Source: Sisyra terminalis (lineage: Eukaryota > Arthropoda > Insecta > Neuroptera > Sisyridae). From it: a stretch of 64,000 nucleotides of DNA. Below the pieces are notes generated by a model. That model was not told the DNA's origin. It ran no database searches and saw only the letters and a program-made list of their open reading frames with translations. The number at the start of each line of letters is the position of its first letter. Position 1 is the stretch's first letter. Below, piece after piece: positions 47,050 to 57,547 of this stretch. Made by a program: the position numbers and the translations under genes. Where the stretch lies: assembly GCA_958496175.1 (NCBI GenBank), contig OY292275.1, positions 51,289,701-51,353,700 of the forward strand. The letters are read 5' to 3'.

Positions 47050-49059
47050 ATCAGCTTGGATAAATAGAAAATGAATCAGTTTAAAGAAAACTTTACAATT
47101 TCTGGGTCGGTTTTACCCTACTTCACCCTGATATTTTTTTCTAAAAATTTAAAAAAAATATGTTATACTCTGTAAAGTAGCCCTCTGTAAAGTTTCGCAT
47201 TGGTTTCATTTCTCCAGCTTAATTAATTTTTGAGAAATATTACTTTGAGTAATTATCGTTCGGGAGGACATTATTGTCCATATTGCAAGGTCAAAAGGGA
47301 ATTTGGTCGAGAAATGTACATAAAACGTGGTTATACAAGTCAATATTTTAATAAAAGTTTCGATATAGGTTTCGATTTGGGGGTCAACTCGCCATACAGA
47401 TCCGGCTAAATTTTTTGTGAAAATTTTTTGCCGATGATGAAAATTAATTTCAATAGTATCTTTTTTTAGGTCTGAGCACTCTGAGTACTTAAAAAGCAAT
47501 TCCAGGTGGCAAAGAATGATGGCTTCGTAAAAACGGTTTTTTTTTCGTACGAAAGCAAAATGTGGTCCAAAATGATCCAAAATAATAAGAAGAGTTGAGA
47601 AAATTCGACCCAAAACTACACATTGCTACCATTGACATCTTGATAGATCGCTTTATATGGTTGAAAAATTTGAGCTTTAAAATTCATCTTATAAAAATAT
47701 TATATCTGTTGTGTCGTAAAGATAGAGATTGGAGTCCTATCACATGGAATTAGGAGCAAAAATTTCCGATTCGTTTCACACAACACGGCTTGTCTAATTC
47801 GAAAATTTGCCAAACGATCTCTAGTTTGCTTATGTAAAGCCAGAATTTTCTGATCGAAACAATAAATTCATCGATAATTTCAAAAGAGAAATGAAATTTT
47901 TCCAACTTTACGTCTCACTTGTTCCTCCGTGGATCGGTCAGTGATCATCATCATAATGAACATTTAAGTGAAATGATTTCGAACGAACGACCTTAATAAA
48001 GAGTAAAATGGCGACGACAACAAGCGAAATGTTAAAGTTCACAATGAAAAGTAAAACCCGGTCTGCCTAAGCCTCTACTGACCATTCCTCCACCTCTTCG
48101 CCGCTTACCATTATTTCTTCTTTTTTTTCTGCAAGAAGAAACGTTTCTTATTTACTGGCGTAACTATAGGTATGTTCGAAATTGAACTTGGTATTAAACG
48201 AATGATGCACAAAACAGAAAACAGAAAACGAAACGTGTGAAAGATGGGAGAGAAAGTGATGTTGGTTTTCGGTCATCCGCCACAAACATACCAATCTGTA
48301 CAGTATATGTCTTTAGCATGTTAAACACGAACGGATGAGGAACAAGGAAATTACAACGAAGAAAACGATATTGAATCGATGAGATATCAAAATCACGATG
48401 ATTACATTAATTCGTTCATTGTCCTCTCTATTCTATTCAGAGAAAAAATCAAACACCAAAATCTATTAATACAATACCACACATTTACGAGGGCATACCA
48501 AAATAAATCCATATGCATCCATACGGGTCGGTTAAAAAAATAAATCAACATCAGAAATACGAGCTTAAAAATATAGTGGCGCTAATGGATTGGGAAAAAC
48601 TACAAACATACAGTTAACGATGAGGAAAATGAGTCGAAGGAAAAGCCATAGACCAAAAGGCGAAAATGAACAAATGAGTCCAATCCGTACTAAACCAACA
48701 AAGCGTTCGTTTGTTTGACGCGGTTTTCCATATTATTGCACTATTCATAAATAGTAATGAAAATAAATATCCAAGACACATAAAAATTATGCTTGCATCA
48801 CAAAACACAATCGAAAACAAAAACAATCTCCATCTGTAAAGCTCGTAAATCAAACCGACCTCAAATATCCAAAACGTTTTCAATTCTTTTCTTTAAATTT
48901 CTCAATTATTGTTTCCCCATTTGAATATTTAATTATTTCCTCATTTGAAATTAAGGATAAAATGAGCATAAAATTCAGTTTTCAATTAACTTTTATTATT
49001 GATTTCCCTGCTATGAATAATTGTTATTTATTTATTTTTTTATTTATTGAATTTATTAT
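47050..49059. other. Low-repeat non-coding island
   Basis: About 2 kb without recognised repeats. The 135-codon minus frame 47206-47613 and the 89-codon minus frame 48614-48883 lack known domains. Either could be a lineage-specific exon, but nothing supports this. Confidence 0.45.
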
Positions 49060-49400
49060 TATTATTATTTTACTTCCAGTAGGAATTCTACAGAGATGCA
49101 AAGCATCTGTACATAGAACTGGAATATTACAATTGTAATGTAGTGCAATGTACCATTGCATGTATTTAAATCAGTTTAACAAAATTAAAAGTGACAAAGT
49201 TAAAAGTTACAAAGTTAAAAGATACAAAGTTAAAAAAGAATTACCAATAGAATAAAAAAATACAATTTTAATTTAAAATTTAATAATGTCAGTGTTTAGT
49301 CACTAAAGGTGACCAAAGGTATCCATTGTGCTTATTAATATTTTCCTCACTTTTTTTCGCCTAAAACTAAGTGTTTTAAGATGGTTGGGCAATTTATTAA
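49060..49400 (-). mobile_element. LINE 3' end, 5'-truncated
   Basis: On the minus strand it matches the 3' part of the LINE at 32940-33235, including the FNKLPNHLKTLSFRRKKVRK coding end, the GATGCTTTGCATCTCT hairpin, and an AATAATAATAAT tail (about 49060-49070). Only the last 0.3 kb was copied, the usual outcome of incomplete reverse transcription. Confidence 0.75.
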
Positions 49401-49409
49401 AATTTATAT

Positions 49410-49560
49410 ATAAATTATTTAAATTGAAAATATTTTATTTTTGTGAATCAAGAAGCCTGATGAAGTTACGAAACGTAACGAAACGTAGCTAATTGAATAG
49501 TAAAAATGTTAAATAAAAAAACAATCTTAAACAACCTGAATTGTCTTGTAATTTATATTC
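49410..49560 (+). mobile_element. HHR element B1
   Basis: A single-arm copy of the family B element, with the same flanks as the two arms at 49946-50289 (TGAAAATATTTTATTTTTGTGA before and CCTGAATTGTCTT after the motif, about 40 and 50 bp away). No ORF; no clear target duplication found. Confidence 0.65.
49448..49496 (+). ncRNA. Hammerhead ribozyme-like motif, family B, copy 1
   Basis: Stem I: TCAA, GA bulge, AGC (49448-49456) pairs with GCT, AA, TTGA (49488-49496), all seven pairs Watson-Crick. Core CTGATGAA (49457-49464). Stem II GTTAC/GTAAC with loop GAAAC (49465-49479). GAAACGTA (49480-49487) with A as the cleavage base. Every invariant core position is present. Stem II differs in sequence from family A yet pairs perfectly. 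Confidence 0.85.
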
Positions 49561-50011
49561 TTAAAAAAATTAATATTTTCTTACTAATCAATTACATGGT
49601 TAGTAGGTACTTCCTCGAAAAATCAACCCTACCAACGATGATTTAATCATTTTATTGAATAGTTTCTTCGATTATTAAATCTCAAATAGGATTCTGCGAA
49701 TATTCGAATTTTCGAATTATTCGAGTCGAATCGAATTCGAATTATTTGATTTAAATTTCGAATCGAATATTTGAATAATTCGAAAAAAAAATTCTTTAAT
49801 AATTTTTTTTTGCTAGTAAATTATTTTATTTTATAAAAATGAGAATATGGCATTAATACATTATGTTTCGACTTGACTTCATCAAAATTTCAAAAAAAAA
49901 AATAATAATTGATGATAAAATTCAGATCTCAGCTTTTATTTTTTTTAAATAAGTAGACAATTCAGGTTATTTAAGATCTTTTTTATTTTTTTTATTTAAT
50001 ATTTTTATTAT

Positions 50012-50060
50012 TCAATTAGCTACGTTTCGTTACTAATCGTAACTTCATCAGGCTTCTTGA
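50012..50060 (-). ncRNA. Hammerhead ribozyme-like motif, family B, copy 2
   Basis: The same 49-nt layout as copy 1 on the minus strand, with loop II GATTA instead of GAAAC. Core, both stems and GAAACGTA are intact. Confidence 0.85.
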
Positions 50061-50176
50061 TTCACAAAAATAAAATATTTTCAATTTAAATTCAATAAAT
50101 AAATAAAAATAAATAAAGATTTTTAATTTTTTATTTATTTATTGAATTTAAATTGAAAATATTTTATTTTTGTGAT

Positions 50177-50225
50177 TCAAGAAGCCTGATGAAGTTACGA
50201 TTAGTAACGAAACGTAGCTAATTGA
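50177..50225 (+). ncRNA. Hammerhead ribozyme-like motif, family B, copy 3
   Basis: The plus-strand partner of copy 2 and identical to it over the motif. Stem I TCAA-GA-AGC with GCT-AA-TTGA, core CTGATGAA, stem II GTTAC/GTAAC with loop GATTA, then GAAACGTA. Confidence 0.85.
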
Positions 50226-51340
50226 ATAATAAAAATATTTAATAAAAAAAAGAAGTCTTAAATGACCTGAATTGTCTTCTTATTTAAAAAAATTAATAAT
50301 TTTAAAAGTTATGGCTGTTTGTTCAAAACTATATTTTTTGAACTGGTGATCACTGTAATTCAAAAACCGTTCGGTAGATTTCAATGAAATTTATACAGCT
50401 TTTGAAAAACATGAAAAAATGAAAAAATGAAAAACTAGTGCCTGATCGAAGGATTTTTTTTTCATAATTCATATCATTTTTTCATGCTTCTGACTACCCC
50501 TAACTCCTTAAGTCGAATATAACTAAAAAAAAAATCTATCGATATTGATTAATTTGGTGATAGCAAATTATTATTTCAATTATTCGAACTATTCGAATAT
50601 TCGATTCGAATTTTTAATCGAATGTCATTATACGATTCGATTCGATTCGAACGATAATCGCACACCTCTAATCCCAAACTATTTGGTTTTTATTACAAAA
50701 CGAAAAATTAAACAGCTTATTTTCGCATTAAAAATAATTTCATTTTAAATATGTATTACCACAAATCGTAGATGTCACGTTTAAACATTAAGGCTTTACT
50801 ATAAGGTTGATTCTAAACTATAGTTGAGGAAATATTAGAAGTATAAAATTTTATTATTTATTATTAAACAAATAATAAAAACCGATGAAAATTTAATAAA
50901 ATTATTCTCACGTTATGGTTAAGCAACTGTGAAATTTTTTCACCGATTTAACAACGCGTTTAAATGTGAAAAATCAACCCTATCAACGATGATTTAATCT
51001 TTTTATTGAATAGTATCTTCGATTATGAAATTCCAAACTATTGACCGTTAAATTAAACATTTGGTTTTTATTACATAAGGAAAAATTAAACAGCTCATTG
51101 TTGCATTAAAAAGAATTTCATTATAAATATGTATTACCACAAATCGTAGATGTCATGTTTAAGCATTTAAGCGTTACTATAATTAGGTTGATTTTAAACT
51201 ATAGTTTGGAAAATTTCAGTAGTATAATTAAATTAATAGTAACAACTGATGAAAATTTAATAAAATTATTCTCACGCTATGCTTAAGCAACTGTGAAAAT
51301 TTTTCACCGATTTAACAACGCGTTTAAATGTAATTGTGAT

Positions 51341-51886
51341 TTAAACAATTGTAATTGTACCTTTAATCTTATAGAGATTTGATGCTTAATAGATGCACCT
51401 AAAAATTCATTTTTTTACAGGGAATATAGAAATTATTTTGTTGAATTGCATCATTTTATTCTATAAATTCGATTTGTACTGTATTAGGGGAATTAAACGT
51501 ATAGTTTTAGAGAAAAACAATGAATCCAAACGCTCTAGTTTTCACTTGATTTATGTCAATCTGCTTGAATAACTTTAAATCGTTTGAAAAAAATGGACAA
51601 CTAAAAGTTTTAAGAGTACTATGTTTACCATGTTTCTACATTACATTAAGAAAATTTTCATTTGTTCCTCAATTTTATTGGGGAAATGATTCAATCAAAT
51701 ATACTACTCTGAAGGGAACGATTGCATTTGGGTGATTTTTTTTTCAAGATAACAATGGTAAAAATAAAAAAAAAAGAATAGTGAAGAGAACGTTTACATT
51801 TGGGTGCTTTTTTTCAGGAAACATCCAGGCTATAAGAAATTTGTAATTAACAATCGAAGTATCCATTGTCGAGCATATTTTGAGCT
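51341..51886. other. AT-rich non-coding stretch
   Basis: No gene. A short near-repeat (ATTGCATTTGGGTG at about 51720 and TTTACATTTGGGTG at about 51793) is the only structure seen. Confidence 0.5.
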
Positions 51887-52031
51887 TTATAACTACCATG
51901 GTCTTTAGCAACTCTAGGGTTAATAAAAATCCGTAATCGAGTAAATATCGAAAATTTTCTCGATACGAAAATCGAACCCAAAACCTACCAGTTTTGGAGC
52001 GGTCACTTAGACCACTCAGCCACTAGTAAGT
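51887..52031 (-). mobile_element. tRNA-headed SINE, copy 5
   Basis: Minus-strand SINE with head GGCTGAGTGGTCTAAG and B box GGGTTCGAT, with the 3' tail missing. Only about 12 bp separate it from copy 6, in the same orientation. Confidence 0.85.
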
Positions 52032-52042
52032 TAGTAATTTGT

Positions 52043-52202
52043 TTTTCAATTGTTATTTACCGTCGCTTTAGAACTACAAAGCTCTTTTAGCGACTCTAGG
52101 GTTAATTAAATCCGTTATCGAGAAATATTGAGAATTTACTCGATACGAGGATCGAACCCAAAACCTACCAGTTTTGGAGCGGTCGTCTAGACCACTCGGC
52201 CA
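52043..52202 (-). mobile_element. tRNA-headed SINE, copy 6
   Basis: A complete minus-strand copy with A box GGCCGAGTGGTCTAG, B box GGGTTCGATCC, body and GACGGTAAATAACAATTG tail followed by A residues. Head-to-tail with copy 5, so one inserted into or next to the tail of the other, or the pair arose by duplication. Confidence 0.88.
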
Positions 52203-52599
52203 ATTTATAATATTGGGGGTTATATTGTAATTGAAATTGTATTGGATATATTGTTGGATAATAATGGGGGTAATATATTGTCGGGGGATTAAGACGCTTG
52301 ATACCAGAGTTGGAACCGGAGTCTAAATCGAAAACGGTATCGAAATCGGATATATAAGTTAAGTGCTAATGAAACATGGAAATATAGTGAAGAATTTTAT
52401 CCCTTGGATCATTTAAATATAAATAATACATCATATACGTTGAATGAAACAATATAACAATAACTTCAGGAAAAATGTATGATTCAGCAAGTAGAAACTT
52501 GCCTTCTATTAACAAAAGTTAATAACTTAACCTCCAATTTAAAAGCTCCATAATAGCTCTACTTGATTAAAACAATTTTGCAATAACTGTAGCATTTAA

Positions 52600-53335
52600 T
52601 GGGTTTATAATTTATTATACACGATTTTATTTGCATAAAACTAATATCCGATAGTATTTTTTTATTAGCTTTGTAACTAACTACCGTGAAATGTGGAAAT
52701 TATTGCAATTTTGTCCATTAAAAGCAGCTTTTTTACACCTTATAAAACAAAAGAATAATTAATCAGTAGGTAATTAGTTTAAATATAAAATGTATAGCCC
52801 TTATTTTTAAAGGTTTCTTTGTTATACTTAGTTTTTTTCTCTTAGTTATATGGAAGGGGCATCTTTTCATATTATTTTCCTATAATGATTATATAGCTTA
52901 TTCTGAATTGAACAATTGCTATACCTAAATATCAAATTTCATCAAAACTGGTTTACTTAGATTTAACGGATTTATAATTAATTATCTACAATTTTATCTC
53001 CATATAAACTAAACTTCAGATAGTATTTTTTATTAGCTTTGCAACTAACTTCCGTGAAGTATGAAAATTGTTGTAATTTTGTCCATTAAAAGCAACTTTT
53101 TTACGCCTTATAAAACAAAAGAATAATTAATCAGTAGGTAATTAGTTTAAATATAAAATTTATAGCCCTAAATCTTAAAGATTTACTTAGTTATACTCAA
53201 TTTTTTCTCTTTGTTATATGGAAGGGGCGTCTATTCATATTATTTTCCTATTATGATTATATAGCTTATTCTGAAATGAACAATTGTTATATCTAAATAT
53301 CAAATTTTATCAAAACTGGTTCACTTGGTTGTTAG
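52600..53335 (+). repeat. Tandem duplication of about 368 bp
   Basis: Two units (about 52600-52967 and 52968-53335) share GAATAATTAATCAGTAGGTA at 52753 and 53121 and GGAAGGGGC(A/G)TCT near 52853 and 53220. They differ by scattered substitutions. No ORF. Confidence 0.85.
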
Positions 53336-55407
53336 TTATAAGAATATATACATCAGACAATTTATGAAGAAGTAAATTGACAATAAAGGAATAATTTATA
53401 CAAGAAATATTCCAAAAATCGTATCAAAAATACATTATTGATAGAGACTTGAATTTTATTATATTAGCTCTTTGTTTGCTTCAAAATGATTTTCCTATAA
53501 TACAATATAAAAGATGGGTTCCTTTTATACTTTTAACCAATTTCCCCCCATGTTTTCCTGATTAAGTACTAAGATAAGTACTGTGTTTAAAGTTCTATTC
53601 GTTGTATTGTTATATCAAAACATCAATAGAATATTTGTAAAACTTTGAATTCATTTTAAAAGTAGTTTTCTTTCAACAAACTTGTTAACATACTTCGCTA
53701 TTTGATTCTTTGTGTTTTTGAAAAGAAAAATGACGAAATCCGTTTTTGGTAAACGCCTCAAGGAAAGAGTATGTACAGTGTCAACAAGTCAATTATACTA
53801 TTTCATATGCAATAACTAATTGAAATCTAGTTTTGTTTTATATATTTGGTATAAGAGAATGGTTCAAGTTTACTGGCAAAATTTTTTAACGTTTGACCAA
53901 TAGGTTTAAGCAATAAGAACTCATCTTTCATGCATGTTTTTCTTTTGATTTTTTTTTTATAATTATTTAACATTATAGTTTGATTAAATTTGGACTGTTG
54001 TAATGAAAAGTGTTGAAATTCGTTGAAATTATCTCCAAATATAAGGAAGAGTCAAATCGCTCATCTAATATGGTTAGTTGTGGTAAATACATTAAGAAGC
54101 TCTTGTCGAGTAATTGTTCGTTTGATTAAAGTCTCTCATCTTATTAAAAAGGTGAAAGTGCCATTGGAAAGACCAACAGTGGGCTCAATAAATGTAGGTA
54201 TTTCACATTGTTTATGGATCTACCAATACGAGGCATATGTGTGTATGTATATGAATATGTAATTGCATTTATTCAGCAACGCATAGTTACAATATACGTA
54301 TACATATAGGTACACAATTTCATCAATTATATATTCAATCGCTTAGCCGAAGAAAGTGCATCGCAAGATATCTCACAAACGAAACATTTATTTCGAGACA
54401 TTGTAAAAGTTTGAGGGCAGCAAACGCAGAAAGTTGACTAGTAGCTAACTCAATTGAAATCCTTTTCCTGCTCGAAATTTTTCGAAAAATAGAGTTATTC
54501 GTCGTCCACATGTGAGTTTACGATTTATGAACTCGAAATTCAGTGAAAGTAATTACACACTTTTTAGAGAGCCTCAATCGATATCGATGCAATTATTTTA
54601 TACGTAATGTTACGATAATTCTAATTATGTCGGAAATCAACGTGGGAAGGAACAGAAAAACAGCAAATTGATCAATACATTATAAGTAATGGACTAATTT
54701 CTTGCAACTCTTGTTATAGCATTTAAAAAATTTTAATTTAAAATTCATTTTTTGAACAAAAAAAAAAAAGAAAGAAATCTGATAAGATCACTTCGTTGTC
54801 CGTCTATCTGGCAAAAGCTTTTTTGAATGGAATATCAATTTGAAGATGATATCTATTATATAAAAATGACCAGTTTGGCACATTTTGGTGTTGAAATATT
54901 TGTAGTAGGCAAAGGAAGGTTTAAAAGGTAAGAAAACAGGAAAAAGTTGTAAGGAAAATTGGTAAAGCAACAAAAAAAAATTCCCCATATAAACTGTTAA
55001 TACCTGTCAAATAAGCCAAATAGGCAAATTAGGTACCAGGGCTGACACCAATAAATATTAGACAACAAACAAATATATCATTTCTTGGCTTTGTTATTTT
55101 ACAATAGTACTGCCATTTACTTATATTTACATATTTCACTTAATATTTATAGTAACCTGTAACAATTGGGGAAAGGACAATCATTTGTCAATATTGTAAA
55201 GCGTTAAAATACAGCCGTGAATCTACTGGGTAATGTTGTGCTGGTGGAAAAAAAAATTGCAACAATTGGTCCCACCTCCAGATCCACTACGCTTATTAGT
55301 TTATGGGATAGGAAATGATTCTAAAAACTCCTTGGCCAATATTCAAAAATATTACAAGTAATTTCAAATAACGTCATTTGGCGCATAAAGAAAATATTAT
55401 GTTTAAG
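53336..55407. other. Non-coding stretch
   Basis: No gene recognised. The frame 54023-54262 (79 codons) has no domain. The stretch 54270-54700 is low in repeats. Confidence 0.45.
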
Positions 55408-55800
55408 GAAGTACTGAAGAAAACAGGAACATTCCCAATAAGCTTCCAGTTCCGGACTAATAGCGACGTTAGGATCGAATTGGTCAAAAGAATAATACAA
55501 TTTCATAGAATACAAAATATTCAATAATAAAAATATGTTTAGAAATATCTAAGAATGTCTTTAAGCTCATGAACTGGTGAGAATTTAAGGATTTTTTGTA
55601 TGCATATGAGTTGCAGCATGTTTAATGTTTTTATAGGAGTAAATCTAAATAAGTAAAATACAATGTATATTAATTTAATTGTTAATAATTATTGTTAGTA
55701 ATTTAGTAATTAAAAATGTAGTAATATTACCGATATCAATTAATTTTCGCAATTCAATTTTAGGTGGTACGAAGTTCACCAGGTCCACTGATATTTTATA
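55408..55800 (+). repeat. Dispersed repeat T, copy 2
   Basis: The partner of 43273-43640: ACTGAAGAAAACAGGAACAT, GACTAATAGCGACG, then ATATTACCGATATCAATTAA and GGTGGTACGAAGTTCACCAG. Likely the 3' end of a retroelement; no coding part. Confidence 0.6.
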
Positions 55801-57253
55801 AAAAAAATATTTGCATATAACGTAATCAAGTACATACAAATTGTAACGCAGACTATTTGAAAAATGATTTACTTTTTAAATGTATTTTATATTATTACCA
55901 TACACAAAAGAATTTAATGAAACCTTAAAATTTGGTTTGTTTGTAAAAACATTAAAAATATTATTAAATTGTATATATACGAAAAATTCAAGTATATTCT
56001 CAACTGGTGATATAAAATATCATAGTTAAAGCTTGAAGGCCAAAATGAGAGAATGCCAGGTATAAAAACGTCGTTTAAAGAATCTGAACCAGTTTGAGGT
56101 GTTTATTATTTGTTGACAATTATACTTACATTTACAACTCATTCCGATTCCATTAGTGGCCCCCTTTGAATCACCTTCAAGTTTTTACTATGTTATTTCA
56201 TATCATTAGTTGATATCAGGTAAAATTCCTCACAATTTCACACCTGTTTGGAATTCAACCCCTTTTGCTCACAAAATCATTATGGAGCAAAGGTTGATAA
56301 AATGAATGTAAATATTTATCTACCTGAATTCTACCGTACAATGCAAGAACAGGTTAATCAATTTCGATAATATTTTGTTTTCAGGTACTTAGTATTTCGC
56401 CAAAAAAAGGTATAAAGGTCACAAACAAGTCTAATCTAAAAAGTTGTACCAATATTTTATTCTAATATCACTTATGGTTCCTTTTTAAAGGCAGCTTTAC
56501 TGATTTGATTGAAATTTTATAATCAAGTTCAAATAATTTTTCTTCAGAAGAAAAGGTTACCTATTTACGTTTAATTATTAATAATAAAAGTAGTATTCAG
56601 AATAAGGCCGATTAAAATAAATAAACAGACACACATTAATTAGATATAAATTGGACCTTTAAATTAAATATCTATGTTCCTTTTTAAAATATCAAAAAAT
56701 CATCATACTTGAAATCAGGGGTGATCAACAATGATATTGCGGATACTTCAGAAATGCATCATAACTCTGTGGATCATTTTCGGATTTATATCTCAAATTT
56801 TCCATACTTAATTTAGATATACTGTAAACATTTTTAATATATTGGTTTTCACCACTTTGGTCATTATAAAATGTATACATTTCATAAGTCTGATATATCT
56901 TGCGGGTCGAAAAATTGTCAAATTGAAAAATTTACAAATTTGTCCGCCTTTTTTGTATATTATTTTATTAAAAATAATTCTTTCTTCAGATACTAAAGTT
57001 ATCTATCTGATATTATAAGAGAAATATTGGTAAGCCCTTAAAAATATTTCTCACTTAATTGATCTCCTGCAGTCAATTCGAGGAAATTTTAAACTAATTT
57101 CAATCAATTGGCAATTGCATCAATGCATCACACATCTGACCAGACCATTATTGACTCATATACAAAATTAATTACAAATTAATGTGGTAAGATGAGATAT
57201 TTTCGATTGGTCAACATTCCGGTTAACGCTCAGAGGATTGTACGTTGTGACGA
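55801..57253. other. AT-rich non-coding stretch
   Basis: No gene or repeat recognised. Confidence 0.45.
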
Positions 57254-57541
57254 TATAAAAGAAAAACAACCACAGAGTTTGCCTTCCTTCGCTTATTGGA
57301 ATTTGTTCAGCTCCAATTTACTTTCTCTTAGCCTTAAGCACGCTCATCTTATTCATCTAAAATAAAGAAAAATTATTCGGCCAATCGAACAGTAACTTAT
57401 GACATTTACCAGTGATACATGAGAGGGAAACCACGATGTCGTAAAGATTAACTTCTTGTCTTTCTTGATGACAAAAAAATAAGCTATTACTCAGATGTTA
57501 CGACTTACGTGTTCTACTTTCAATGACTATCTGCCGTGCAG
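57254..57541 (+). promoter_or_regulatory. Possible promoter and first exon
   Basis: TATAAAA at 57254-57260 lies about 30 bp before ACCACAGAG (a weak initiator). A perfect donor consensus CAG|GTAAGT is at 57539-57547, preceded by a short frame from ATGACTATCTGCCG (57523). No acceptor or downstream coding exon was recognised to the window end. It could be a non-coding first exon of a gene outside, or chance. Confidence 0.2.
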
Positions 57542-57547
57542 GTAAGT

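Larger units (their letters stand above)
49946..50289. mobile_element. HHR foldback element B2/B3
   Basis: Two arms of about 165 bp in inverted orientation meet near 50120. Each carries the complete family B motif and reaches AATAAGNAGACAATTCAGG at its outer end. The arms are nearly identical, implying a recent origin or gene conversion. Nested inside the hAT-like element. Confidence 0.78.
49679..50678. mobile_element. hAT-like element nested in the duplication
   Basis: The insert 49687-50670 is flanked by ATCTCAAA (49679-49686) and ATCCCAAA (50671-50678). Its ends are inverted: TAGGATTCTGCGAATATTCG on the left and TAGAGGTGTGCGATTATCG (reverse complement) on the right, both rich in ATTCGAAT motifs. 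An 8-bp duplication is typical of hAT. It has no ORF, and itself contains the family B foldback. Confidence 0.75.
49617..51340 (+). repeat. Tandem duplication, first copy split by a hAT-like element
   Basis: The unit begins AATCAACCCTA(C/T)CAACGATG (about 49617 and 50972) and ends CACCGATTTAACAACGCG (about 50940 and 51306). The second copy is about 360 bp and unbroken. The first is divided into 49617-49686 and 50671-50965 by a 984-bp insert. The junction with the second copy gives the unfilled target sequence. Confidence 0.8.

Noticed and set aside
47206..47613. 135-codon minus-strand ORF
   Set aside because: No recognisable domain, signal peptide or splice context; kept as a note within the intergenic entry only.
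49687..50670. CRISPR-like or satellite array of ATTCGAAT motifs
   Set aside because: The motifs are irregularly spaced and confined to the ends of a hAT-like element; there are no spacers.
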